64,000 nucleotides of DNA from the NCBI GenBank assembly GCA_027924585.1, contig BSBM01001719.1, positions 11,737,001 to 11,801,000 on the forward strand, written 5' to 3'. Source of the stretch: Larix kaempferi (taxonomy: Eukaryota; Streptophyta; Pinopsida; Pinales; Pinaceae). The notes under the pieces were generated by a model. That model was not told the DNA's origin. It was given only the letters and a program-made list of their open reading frames with translations, and searched no databases. Below, piece by piece: positions 22,990 to 33,680 of this stretch (its first letter is position 1; each line of letters starts with the position of its first letter). A program made the position numbers and the translations under genes.

Positions 22990-24325
22990 AATGGCGACTG
23001 GCTAGGAAGAACCAGTTATCTCTGCAATCAAATCCAACTAAAGACAACATGTTAATCAACCGATTTCTTGAAACCCAAGTCATAGAAGATACTGAAAAGA
23101 TAACAGCCAACAAATAATGAACATAAAAATGAATAAATCTCAATCAATGATCATTGTAAAGATAACACTCATATGGTAAGGAGATTTAGAGAGTGATACC
23201 GAATCTTTATCATGATGTAGTCATTGGAAAACCAGCTTGAGTTGAACCTAAGGGAAGCCTTAGAAATGCTCATGGATATCCTAATTACAGATCTCTTTGG
23301 TTTATTAAGCGAGTAATCTTCTTGGACTATGTATACTTTTTCATTTTTTTTTTTTGGAGAAAAATTTATACTATACATAAAGCTTTGTCGATACAAGACC
23401 ACTGTACTGACTTGGTGATCAGATGAAACAGTGCCATTCACAGTCCTGATCTAGAAACCGGTCAAGCTAGCTCAATAACGAGACTCCTTGTCTTCTGGTT
23501 GTAAGACCAAAAGAAATTATCATGGCTTGGTGACCACATAGTGATAATCCCAGTCCAAGTTCAAACCCATGATCATAGTAGGGCTGGCTTGTGATAAGAC
23601 CCCCCTATTCTTATATACAACAAAATCTTATCAAAAGGAAACAGTTTATTATGGCATAATCTACAAGGCATTACCATGGCTTGGTGACCATTTAGTGATA
23701 ATGTTACTCACCAATGTTTTGCAGATCATGAATGGTCCGACCTGTAATAGGATCTTCCATCTTTCAGTTATAACTGAATGTCATCTTCCAAGTGTGGTGG
23801 CTTGATGTGAAGATTTCATTCCACTTTAAGCACCTATGAACCTAATGGGTTAGCTTGATAACAAGACTACCCACCTTGTAACTTATAATTTAAAAAAAAA
23901 AAAATTATATTCAAAGTGATTGTAAAAGGATCCACGAGCAATCGAAGTTGGTCAAGCTATTATGATATGTTGTTCAACCATGAAACATTAGGTAGAAAAA
24001 TGATAGCCATCCCCTATACCTCAATTACACAAATGAAGCATTGTAAAAGATAATGATCAAGGTGAAAAAAATCCATAAATATTGCACTTATTGACTGTTT
24101 ATTCCTTAGAGCAAATTCTAATCATAAGCCAGGAAATAGGATGAATAACAATGCTGGTACTTCAGAAACATTTGTTTCCCCCAGAAAAATGATTCCAAGC
24201 CATTACCAAAAATGTGAAGCCTTACTACTAAAATCAAATCAAAACAACAAAATCAATCAGCATGTCCAGACTAGAAAATAAATGACTGAAACCAACCACA
24301 CCTATATACAAATGCATCAAATTGC
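22990..24325. other. Element C interior, no gene
   Basis: AT-rich with no open frame that I can assign. TGGCGACTGGCTAGGAAG at 22992 could be a primer site for a plus-strand element. A phrase resembling CATGGCTTGGTGACCA recurs near 23520 and 23670, a weak direct repeat. Confidence 0.4.
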
Positions 24326-25165
24326 TCAGACAAAATACTTCTTGAGAAGAGATATATTCACCGAGTAGGTGTCTACAACTCCCTCCAATGTCTCCAATCG
24401 AACTGTGTTGGGACCAATCTTTTCAGCAATAATGAAAGGTCCTATCCAAAGGCGTTGAAACTTGGTGTACATATTTTTGTCTTTATGTTGCTTGTCCCAC
24501 CTCAAAACTAGGTCACCAATAGAAAACTCCCTATTAGAAGAAGATTTTTCATCAAACCATCTCTTCACCATCTGTTGATGATGATACAACTTGTTCTTAG
24601 CTATTTCCCTATCCTCCTCTAGCTTCAAAAGGGTATCAATCCTCTGCTGGAGGGGAGAAGAATCATCTTCTTGAACAGACTGGGCCAATTGTAACGAAGG
24701 AATGGTGAGATTAGTGGGGAGAATGGCCTCTTTGCCATAAACCAAATAGTATGGCGAATTTGCAATTGTTGTTTTTGGGGTGATTCGATCTACCCATAAT
24801 GCATTATACAACTGTGTGTGCCAATCTCTGTGATGAGAGGATACAGTTTTCTTGAGAATATTAATTAGGTTTTTATTTGATGATTCAGCCAAGCCGTTAC
24901 CCTGAGGGTAATAATTGCAGAAAATTTGAGCTTAATTCCCATCTCAAAGGCATATTCAGTTATATCGATTGAAGAAAAGTAGGATGCATTGTCAAAAACT
25001 AAATACTCTGGAGCACCGAAGCGTGTGACAATCTAGCTGTCAAGGTAAGAGATCACTTGGGTGGTGTTGCATTGCTTAAGAGGAGCTGCTTCAACCCATC
25101 TAGTGAAATAGTCTGTGGCTGTGAGAATATACTTATGCTGGAGAGATGAGAAAGGATGCGAAATA
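24326..25165 (-). pseudogene. Ty3/gypsy integrase fragment in element C
   Basis: The minus frame 24326-24892 and the frame upstream of it to about 25160 give the integrase core from LQHKYILTATDYFTRWVEAAPL through VTRFGAPEYLVFDNAS to the C-terminal part (NSPYYLVYGKEAILP, GDLVLRWDKQHKD, GPFIIAEKIGPNTVRL). The second catalytic Asp is visible (VFDNAS). The segment around the catalytic Glu is degraded by a frameshift near 24900. The first catalytic region abuts the 770-bp repeat at 25165 with no gag, protease or RT between, so a deletion joined integrase to the repeat. Confidence 0.82.
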
Positions 25166-25945
25166 TACTTATCCTGACTTAATTGATTACCCAAAATCAA
25201 CATGGCCGCTAAATCACAACAATGGATAGCTGAGATTAGCTAGAGCGGGATGCGGAATCGAATTCAAATATGTTCATGAAGTTTTTATTCAAATATTCCG
25301 CAAGACGAGATCCAAAAGTGCGGGTTTGCGGGTTGCGGGTAGCAAAAACGAAAATAAGAAAAGGATTCCCAAAAGCCAAAAATCGACTATGTGGGTAACA
25401 AGTCTCGGGAGCATCACATTGTCAAGAAGGATAACTATCCCGAAAGTCGCATTTTGAAATTTACGAATTGCGTATTTCGAGAGCATACAAGAAATGAACG
25501 AAAAACGACCATCCCAAAAGCCGAATGCCACCATTTCGGAGTTCTTGTGTCGGGGTAATTATTCGTTGATCTTATTACCGATCAATTCCGTAGCCCGAAA
25601 ATGTCGGGTTGCGGATTGTAGGATCACCAAATACCAAAATTTCAAAGAACAGTCCCGTAAATGTCAGGTTGCGGGTTTCAGAGACTCCAAATGCTGATTT
25701 TTGGAATAACGATAACAATCAACAAAATAACCAAAAAATTTAGCTTTTCTTTACTTTTAGACCAAAACGTCTTGGAAAAATGAACAACAGTTGCAAACAA
25801 GTACACCAAAGGCATGCGTGAAGAAATTTAGAGGTAAAAATCAAAATTCTAATACTCACAAAATGACTCACCCAAACACCTTAGTGTTTATTAAGATTGG
25901 GGCTCCTGTGCTTAAATAAGCATGGGATCTGTTGTGGCCACAATA
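25166..25945. repeat. 770-bp repeat of element C, outer right copy
   Basis: Second copy of 22226-22989, ending GTGGCCACAATA. The last CA has become TA by one transition. It forms the right end of C at the target duplication. Confidence 0.78.
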
Positions 25946-25950
25946 AGTAC
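25946..25950. repeat. Target site duplication of C, right copy (AGTAC)
   Basis: Matches the original RT codons of B; the left copy differs at the last base. Confidence 0.8.
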
Positions 25951-26570
25951 CAGTTAATAAGAAAGTAGGCACCATCCGCGTCTGTACTGACTTCCTTGAC
26001 CTCAACCTAGCTTGTCCCAAAGACAGCTTCCCCATACCATTTATTGACCAACTAATCGATGAGTGTGCGGGACATGAGGTACTCTCTTTTATGGACGGTT
26101 TCTCCGGATATAACCAAATCAAAATCCGTAAAGAAGATCAATACAAGACCGCTTTTACCACCCCATGGGGCACCTTCTCCTATCGCATCATGCCTTTCGG
26201 TCTCAAGAATGCGGGAGCCACTTTCCAACGCGCCATGACTTATTGCTTTCATGATCTGTACAAAATCATTAAATTTTATCTAGACGACCTCACCGCCTGA
26301 TCTAAGAAACAATCTGACCACTTAGAAGATCTTCGACAAGTTTACTTGCATTGCCGCAAATACAAAATCTGCTTGAACCCACTTAAATGTGTATTTTGCG
26401 TTACAACAGATCGCCTGCTGGGATTTGTCATTTAAGAAAAAGGGATTATCGTTGACCCTCTAAAAGTTCAATCCATAGTGGACCTCCCCTCACAACGTAC
26501 ACTAAGACAGCTGCAAAACCTCTAGGGGAAATCCAACTTCCTTCATCGTTTTATCCCGGACTATGCCACC
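25951..26570 (+). pseudogene. Reverse transcriptase of element B, rest of domain
   Basis: The frame resumes at VNKKVGTIRVCTDFLDLN, then LSFMDGFSGYNQI with a catalytic Asp, FGLKNAGATFQRAM, and the active site FYLDDLTA near 26275-26298. Stops follow at about 26298 (probably CGA to TGA), 26433 and 26522. It copies element RNA into DNA. YLDDL in place of the commoner YVDDI is typical enough of the Tat branch not to be a lesion by itself. Confidence 0.92.
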
Positions 26571-27130
26571 ACAGTACATGGTTTTCTCCATTTTCTACGT
26601 CTTCACACCCGCTTTGTATGGGACGACCAAGCAGAAGGAGCCTTCACAGACCTAAAGAAAGCACTTACAAGCGCCCCTTTGATTTCTCCACCAGATTTCA
26701 CAAAAGACTTTACCCTTTACGTTTCGGCATCAGATCACGCCGTCTCTAGAGTCCTCGTCCAAGAAGACTCCGCTCGCTAAGAGCATGTCATCTACTATGT
26801 GAGCCAGACCTTGTCAGGCCCACCCCTCCGCTACCCACATGAAGAGAAGATGGCCCTCACCGTCGTTTTTTCAATACAAAAGCTACGACATTACATTCTC
26901 CTCAGCCACACCACGGTTGTGGCCAATTCCAATCCAATGGTCTATATCTTGAATCATCGCCTTCTACAAGGCCGTGTTTCCAAATGGGTGATCATCTTAC
27001 AAGAATATGACCTAACTTTCAAAACCCCGAAGAGCACCAAAGCATTAGCACTCGCTCAACTCATTACGGATTTACAACCATCGTCATCATCACCAATTAT
27101 CCAGATTGATCTAATCGACGAACATTTGTT
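26571..27130 (+). pseudogene. RNase H (first) of element B
   Basis: The segment from FTKDFTLYVSASDHAVSRVLVQED through HVIYYVSQTLSGPPLRYPHEEKMAL and LRHYILLSHTTVVANSNPMVYILN to EYDLTFKTP is the connection/RNase H region that follows RT in Ty3/gypsy. It degrades the RNA strand of the hybrid. One stop lies near 26778. Confidence 0.85.
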
Positions 27131-28377
27131 CATTATCTCATCGGATGACCCTTGGTATGGAGAGATTTTGGTATACCTCCGCACACAGAAGTTTCGACCC
27201 AACATCGACCGCGACGGACGCCGACGCATCCGTCACCATGCCCCCATTATCTCCTCTTGGGTGATGTTCTTTATTGACGTGGCGTCGACACAATCTTATG
27301 ATGATGCCTTTCCCAAGATGAATCATAACAAGTTCTTAACGACTGTCATAGCGGTGCCTGTGGCGGCCATTTTTCAGGAATGACCATCGCCCAAACGGTA
27401 ATCCATGCAGGATATTTTTCGCCATCATTATTCACTAATTATATCACAGCAGTCAAACACTGCCAAAACTGCCAGCTCTTTTACCCAAAGGCAAGAACCC
27501 CACCCGCCCCCCTTCATCCAGTCATCACCGTTGGACCATTTTGAAAATGGGCCATTGACTTCATGGAATGCAATCCCACATCAGCTGCCGGTCACAAACA
27601 CATTATTGTGGCTGTTGATTACTTTACCAAATGGGCGGAAGCCATGCCTATTTACAATTGCAAAGCCGACACTGCAGCCCATTTTTTCCTCAACCATGTT
27701 ATTGCTTGTTTCGGAGTACCCAAAGAACTCATCTTAGACCACGGTTCTCACTTCGAAGACTCTGTTTGGAGAGAATTTTCCACACTCCTTAAGTTTGAAC
27801 ACCATTTCTCCTCTGCCTACTACCCCCAAGGGAACGACCAAGTCGAAGCTGTTAACAAAATTTTGAAAACCATCCTCCAACGCACCGTTGACAAACATAG
27901 ATCCAATTGGCATCACATGATTTTTCCGCATTATGGGATTATTGCACATCGACCAAGACTGCCACCGGCTTTACCCCATTCCATTTAGTTCATGGCATGG
28001 AATCTGTCCTCCCCATTGAATGCTAGATACCCACATTACAAATGTCCATAGAACTTCTCCCTGATACATCAATGATTGAAGAACGCTTGCTTCTTTTAGA
28101 GCAAGCCGACGAAGATCGCCGTGCAACTCTCCAAACAATCGAAGCCGCCAAGAATAGATTTAAACTTCACTATGATAAACATGTTCACCCACAAGTATTT
28201 AGTGAAGGTGACCTCGTACTTGCCTATGATCAAGCTCATGACAAAACAGGAAAAGGAAAGTTTGTGTCCATGTGGCAAGTCCCATATATTGTACACACTT
28301 GCCTCGGGGGCAGATATTCTGACCGACTCAGAAGGAAACACCCTACGCAATCCACTTAATGGGTTATACCTCCAATG
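27131..28377 (+). pseudogene. Integrase of element B
   Basis: The HHCC zinc module spans a His pair and KHCQNCQLF near 27460, but a frameshift separates it from the RNase H frame. The core has all three acidic residues: AIDFMECN, LILDHGSHFED and YYPQGNDQVEAVNK. The C-terminal part (IEERLLLLEQADEDRR, EGDLVLAYDQAHDKTGKGKF, GPYIV-like QVPYIVHTCLGG) runs in a second open stretch 28042-28359. Stops or shifts occur near 27990 and 28315. There is no chromodomain, as usual in the Tat branch. Confidence 0.92.
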
Positions 28378-28491
28378 ATTTTACCCATAGAAAATCTGAT
28401 GGACACCACAGTCCACAATTGTATAGTCTTATTTTCGTTTTTCACAAAAAATACAAAAACCTAAAAAATTGTTTTTCCTGCATGACCACAG

Positions 28492-28918
28492 ATGGATCCT
28501 ATTCCACTTTGCTACATTGGCTTCGCTGATGGTGCAAGCCGTTGGTCTCCCAATCTCGCCTCCGCAACTTGGGTAATATATTCCCCTTCACATGAGTTGA
28601 TCCACATCGATGGAGTGTGCATAGGTGTTGCCACAAACAACCAAGCTAAGTACGACGCCGTGACCTATCTCCTGGCCGCTACTCTCCAAATGAACATAAG
28701 TCACCTTAGTGTTTTCTTGGACTCCCAGCTCCTTGTTTCCCAGCTCAACAATGATTACCAGGTATGAGATCCCTGTCTATTCAGAAAATTCCTGTGCACT
28801 AAATGAATGATTTGACAGTTTGAGTCCATTTCATTCACACATGTCCCAAGGAATCTCAATAGTGTAGCAAACCATATGGCAAACAACATTCTTGATTGGC
28901 ACACCAATCAGACCATGT
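28492..28918 (+). pseudogene. Second RNase H (archaeal/plant type) of element B
   Basis: The open frame 28492-28767 reads GFADGASRWSPNLASATWVIYSP, NNQAKYDAVTYLLAATLQMN, HLSVFLDSQLLVSQLNNDYQV. After three stops it continues as QFESISFTHVPRNLNSVANHMAN. This is the RNase HI fold known as an additional domain in Tat-branch elements. The first Asp (FADGAS) and third (FLDSQ) are present. The Glu position (usually YEAL) is Asp, and the last Asp (usually VAD) is Asn. It sits 115 bp after the integrase, not between RNase H and integrase. Confidence 0.85.
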
Positions 28919-28929
28919 AGAAAAAACAA

Positions 28930-29145
28930 AATTTGCATCCACGTGCATAACATGTGCCTCCATGGGCATACAAACATAAACATACACAAGATATATATGA
29001 CAAAGCCTCCACGGACAAAACAAATATGTGCCTCCACAGGCATATACAAAAAATTAAAATGTTGCATCCACGTGCATACTATGTGCCTCCACGGGCATAT
29101 ACAAGAAATTAAGATGTGCATCCACGTGCATACACGACTATATAC
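28930..29145. repeat. Short degenerate tandem repeat in element B
   Basis: GCATCCACGTGCATA recurs near 28935, 29063 and 29117, alternating with TGCCTCCACGGGCATA near 28955, 29030 and 29083. It is non-coding, just past the second RNase H. Confidence 0.65.
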
Positions 29146-29148
29146 CAA

Positions 29149-29151
<3 letters not shown>

Positions 29152-29194
<43 letters not shown>
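29152..29194. repeat. (TA)n microsatellite
   Basis: About 21 uninterrupted TA units. It lies just beyond the 3' end of the antisense gene. Confidence 0.97.
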
Positions 29195-29196
<2 letters not shown>

Positions 29197-29311
29197 CATA
29201 TAGTCACAATGTCACAGGTGCCCTCAGCACCCAATATACAAAAACATATAGCTGTATTAAAAGGAACATCCCCATATGCTCATCAGCATTTGGGGGCAAA
29301 TATACAATCAA

Positions 29312-31185
29312 CTACTCATCACGATCCCCAGGATCCTCTAGCCCCTCCTCCGCTGGTTCCTCCGGATCCTCCTGATCCCGAGCCCTCCTCTCGGCCATCA
29401 CCACTGCTGCTCTAAGCAGGATAGAACTCCACTCACGAGGAGCATCGAAACAACGCTCAATAATGTCCAGGTCCAAGTTCATCCACCCCTCCTCTGGTGC
29501 TCCTTCTAGAATCATGTCCAAGGTCTCTCATACGCCCTCCAGGGCATCATCTCGAGGGCGCACAATCCCTCGAGCACATGGAGGCGGTACCACTACAGGT
29601 GGAGGAACGACCACCATCGCCTGTCTCCTACGGCCTACATGATCTGGTGGTGGCCTCAGACCAATATCTGCATAATCACACAAGTGAACCAAGTCAATAT
29701 CATATAAATATCTCTATCTATACTCATAACAAAAATCATCTAAAGACATGATATAATAGAGAACCAAAAACAAAACATACCATATAAACCCCAGGCATTC
29801 CCCTGGGCTCGAGGCATCTCAGGATCTCCTCGATAATCCATACCAGCATATGGATAGTCATCAATCAGCAGGGGGATCTGCTTCCACTGCTCATACATGT
29901 CCTCCGAAAAGAGCCCCCGGATACCACCACCAGCTCGGGGAACTTTTTCCCCCACCGCACCATCCACGGTTCACTAACCAACCCATCTCGAACGGGCACA
30001 CGCGGCCGCAAGGTCGGTACCCGCTCGAAGAAAAAACAACACAGGAAGGAGGCATAGCAAAACTCCCCCCCATCCCGACTGACCTTTTCCAGATCTCCCC
30101 GGACATAGGCTAGAAACATCTGACCCCACGCAAAGTAGGTCCCTCTCAACACAGAATCTACCATCATCTTTTTCCCCCCAGACAAACGATGTGGCACCCA
30201 ACACACACAGAACACAGGCCCCAACTGCCCGCATCTCCCACTCCCTTAGAGATCTCAGACTCAATGCGCTATTCTACGTAGTAGCCCCCGACACATAGAA
30301 TCTCTCCGAGAGATCCTCAATATCCAACCCATCCAGGCTCCTCGGTTGGAGATCCCCTACCTCCCCTAAGAGAGGCAACCTAGTAAGAAAATAAACATCA
30401 AAAAGAGTGATCTCTAACCTCTCACCCCCCACCATGAAAGCAGCCTCTGCGGGAACCCAGAAACCCACCAATTTGTTCAGTAGATCTCTCACTGAACCCA
30501 TTGGTGGAATCTGAGTGAACTTTAGGAGCCCGCTTGCAGCCAAGGCATCCCGGACACCCTGGTCAGTCTGAATCCACTCCGTCAAATCATCATCCATCTC
30601 TCGCTCCCACGATGATACTAGCGTCCTCCTCAACATCCTGCCAAAAAACAAAAGAAAATTTTTTAGAAACAAATTTTTTTTCAAAAAATTCCATCGCGGC
30701 TTTCAGGCCTTTACCTACGATGATCATTGTGGGTATTGGTCGTGCACCCATGATGAACATCGCATGTATCGACCCCACAGTCGCAATGAACATCGCGACT
30801 GTCAGCTAAATAGCCGTGATGAACATCGTGACTGTCAGCGAAATAGCCGCAATGAACATCGCGACTATCGGCCCCAAACCTGCGATGAACATCGCGACTA
30901 TTGGCCCCAAACCCGCGATGAACATCACGAGTTTCAAGCCGAAACCCGCAATGTTCATCGCGGAAAAGGACGCGAAACCCGTGATATTCCACTTTGGAAT
31001 GCCAAAGTGGAATTTCGCGGTTTTCGGGGGCATGTCGCCAACCAGAAAGCAAATAAATTGAAAGGCTAAGGCGAATAGGATTACCTGAATTTCGCGGAAC
31101 GAAAATCTAATGGTCGAATCTCCCACAAATCATGAAAGAGCTCTGACCTCACTCAATTGCTCTATGAAACTCGCATGTAACAATG
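29312..31185 (-). pseudogene. Antisense PMD-type gene in element B, three exons
   Basis: It is antisense to the element. Exon 2 (30637-29781) carries the plant mobile domain pattern: LTEWIQTDQGVRDALAASGL, LLNKLVGFWVPAEAAFMVGG, the linker RLEITLFDVYFLTRLPLLGE, RAVGACVLCVLGATSF, YFAWGQMFLAYVRGDLEKV. Intron 1 (30714-30638) has GTAAAG and a pyrimidine-rich TTTTTTGGCAG; it joins exon 1, an open frame of 11-residue repeats from 31052, in frame. Intron 2 (29780-29668) has GTATGT and ATTATGCAG and joins, in frame, a Pro-rich exon 3 ending at 29312 in an acidic tail. A TATA box lies at 31212. A stop (30274), a frameshift near 30175, a frame break near 29920-29965 and a stop near 29530 have killed it. 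PMD proteins occur in hosts and transposons; a role here is unknown. Confidence 0.75.
30720..31000 (-). repeat. 33-bp tandem repeats, exon 1 of the antisense gene
   Basis: About eight units are built around GATGAACATCGCGACT. On the minus strand they encode 11-residue repeats (RDVHRGFGANS-like). The unit is partly palindromic (CGCGATGTTCATCGCG), so all strands read as repeats. It resembles the leader repeats at 7690-7870 and 36360-36570. Confidence 0.85.
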
Positions 31186-31211
31186 ACACATGTCACTTTG
31201 GTCACACACCC

Positions 31212-31219
31212 TATTTATA
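31212..31219 (-). promoter_or_regulatory. TATA box of the antisense gene
   Basis: The minus strand reads CTATAAATAG centred here. A start about 30 bp downstream (near 31185) would place the first exon correctly before the repeat frame. Confidence 0.6.
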
Positions 31220-31439
31220 GAGATTTGACCATTTTTCGAACAGCGATTTCGGAATCATACGACGTTCGTTTTTCAAATCGTTGGTACTGTTGGAATCAGC
31301 AAAGTGAGAACTTCATAATAGCCCTCTCCTTTTCCCAATTCCACCAGGTCCATTTTTCGGGCATTTTTTCCCATGCCCCTCGTTGCCTCGATTTGCATTC
31401 CACATCGACCATCGTCCGTTTTTGACAAGTCTTATATCG

Positions 31440-31960
31440 CCGGATTCAGTTTTTCCGCGCTTGTGATGATGATTGAGATCATTTCTCGCTCTCCCCTCTA
31501 GATTTTTTGGGCATTTTTTCCATGCCCCTCGTCGCCTCGATTTGCATGCCACATCGGTCGTCGTCCATTTTTTACGAGTCTTATATCGCCGGATTCCGTT
31601 TTTCGCGCTCTTGATGATGCTTGAGATCATTTCTCGCTCTGACCTCTAGATTTTTCGGGCATCTTTTACATGCCCCCTCGTCACCTCGGTTTGCGTGCCA
31701 CATCGGCTGTCGTTTGTTTTTGACAAGTATTTTATCGTCGGATTCAGCTTTCCATGCTCATGATGATGCTTGAGACCATTTCTCGCTCTCACCCCCATAA
31801 TTTTTGGGCATTTTTTCAAAATGCCACTTATCACCTCGATTTGCGTGCCGCATCGGTCGTTGCCCGTTTCACACGATCTTTATGTCGCCGGACTCAGCTT
31901 TCCATGCTCATGACGATGCTTGAGATCATTCCTCACTCTCGCAAATACCTTTTTGTTCGG
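31440..31960 (+). repeat. 148-bp tandem array of element B, about 4 units
   Basis: GAGATCATTTCTCGCTCT recurs near 31470, 31624, 31771 and 31921. This is the complement of the array in A and D, in keeping with the opposite orientation of B. Boxes for GCATGCCACATCGG and GGGCATTTTTT are conserved. Confidence 0.88.
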
Positions 31961-31972
31961 TATAATTTTATC

Positions 31973-32420
31973 CCTTTTTCGGACCGAGCAATTCCTTTAC
32001 GAAAAAGGCACTTAGGGAGTTTCTGTTAAGCTCTTTTCTAACTCCTAAAACAATGAAAAGATCACCGAGCAACCTTGCTTCCTTTCATGCTTGCTAAACG
32101 TATCTGAAAGGGAGTCTACCTGGTATAAGTTTACCCCTTTTTTGGACCTTGTAGACTAATTATGAAAAAGGAATACTCTAGTCACATCGGCTAGAAGAGT
32201 TCTCCGTTTGCATCATTTTATGCTTTTTCGGGCCTTGGAGACTAAATTACGAAAAAGAACACCAATGGAGTCCACTTACCGCTTTCAAACTCTCAAAATA
32301 TGAAAGCGACCACGAGCAATCACCATTCTAGGCTCGTATAAATACAGGACGGTACTCCACCACCACTGTAGAGTCTTCTTATCATTTTCAGACTCCTTAA
32401 AAATGAAAGCACTCATGAGC
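31973..32420 (+). repeat. Hairpin series in the 3' region of element B
   Basis: The best hairpin is 31973-32008, with a perfect 9-bp stem CCTTTTTCG/CGAAAAAGG and an 18-nt loop. Similar modules follow near 32138-32170 and 32230-32260, with further AGTCTnnnAGACT-type arms. The module order is kept, inverted, in A and D. Confidence 0.7.
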
Positions 32421-33668
32421 ATGAACAGTCTTGGGCTCACAAAATCCACAGGACAGTACGATTTCAGAGCACACTTTTATCCCTTCTTGGAGCTCATTAA
32501 AACTACGAAGAATGACTCAATGGTGCTTCTCGGCGCCATGACAGATCATGTCTACTCATATGGCAGCTTCCCCATTTTGGTCGCCTTTGTTCAAAGTATT
32601 CTGCAGTATGTCACCCTGAGAATCCCTCTACAACATCGATCAGTTTTTTCCCCCAGAGAACTCCAATCTACAATACATACCCTTCAGTCCTTAAAGCTAT
32701 GATCCCCGCACCTACAAGTCAGTTTCCTATGCTACCAGGTAAACCATGTCATCATGATCTGAACAAAGGAAGTTTGCATCCACCCACTCTATGACCCCAG
32801 TTATTTCCCATCCCCACAGTATGTCTTTCCTACCATTAGTACTATCACACTTCAGTTCTACACCTCGCACTCCTACCAAGGAAACATCATTGCCTTGGTA
32901 GTTGTTGGTATCCCTCTGTCGACGCCAACAAAATCTATTCCATAGGATAGACCCAGAGGTCACTGTGCCTTGGACTCATCACCATTAGCGATGAGTGCCT
33001 ACGGATCATTTTGCAAGGAGTCCTTAGTGCCTCTCGAAATGATTGTTTCTCACATGCTCGACTTCAACACCTTGATCGCATCGCTGAGACTTGTACAAGA
33101 TATCGGTCCTTTCAGTTATTTGTTGAAGACCCCTGATATCATCCGACTCTACCACATATGAGAGTCTAATTAAGGATACAACCAGTTACATATTCCTATG
33201 GATATTCGGGTTGCGCTTGGTGACAATTTTCAGATGTTGGACACCTTCAGTTTCAGCAGTTCATCAACCCTTCTAATACCTTATTCAGAACGGTTGTTAC
33301 ATTTTTTCCAGTGTATCAATTATTCAGATCAGTCATGGTATGACCATGAGTATGTCCCAGCATTGTGTCCCCTCTGGACCATTATGATGTACCGACATAT
33401 TTTTATGTATTTCTTCATGGCCCCCCCCTTCGTGGGCCTAATTGTTATGTATATCTCTTAATACGAGCATGGGTATGCCCGCCTCATCCATAGTCAGAGA
33501 TTATTCCTCGGTCATTTTGAGGCCATGTAATATTTTTCAATTTTTGCAGCTTCCAAGGGGTCGTTGTTCCAGTCTCCAATCGGTCTCTTCTCTACTTCAA
33601 ACCCCAGGAAAAACAAAAAATAACTATGATGTCTATCGGCCATACGATGAGCTCCTTCCCTCACACAT
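32403..33668 (+). other. Conserved 3' region of element B with short ORFs
   Basis: The frame at 32403-32702 (99 codons, including DHVYSYGSFPILVAFVQSILQ) has a counterpart in D (57185-57403 minus) ending with the same residues, STIHTLQSLKL. Beyond it, open pieces such as 32970-33161 also match A and D, but are separated by stops that are partly shared. It is either a degenerate extra ORF or untranslated sequence conserved by descent. No domain is recognised. Confidence 0.5.
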
Positions 33669-33680
33669 CAGGGGGCAATC
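33669..33680 (+). other. Polypurine tract of element B
   Basis: CAGGGGGCAATC directly precedes the 3' LTR. Confidence 0.88.

Larger units (their letters stand above)
13828..25945. mobile_element. Element C: unresolved LTR-type retroelement
   Basis: Termini are TGTTGATGCC on the left and CCACAATA (from CCACAACA) on the right, with a 4/5 matching duplication. About 6.2 kb of it is element F. A repeat of roughly 770 bp occurs at 22226-22989 and again at the right end, 25166-25945. The left arm (13828-14700 plus 20930-22225) has no second copy. A minus-strand integrase fragment lies between the repeats. One reading is a 2.9-kb LTR on the left with a deleted LTR on the right. The inner edge at 22990 reads AATGGCGACTGG, like a plus-strand primer site, which conflicts with the minus-strand integrase. 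Orientation is left open. Confidence 0.65.

Noticed and set aside
30720-31000. CRISPR-like array
   Set aside because: Repeats are contiguous with no unique spacers, in a plant retrotransposon.
30764-31069. Plus-strand ORFs in the 33-bp repeats at 30.8-31.0 kb
   Set aside because: They arise because the repeat is palindromic; the minus frame is the one that splices in frame to the PMD exon.
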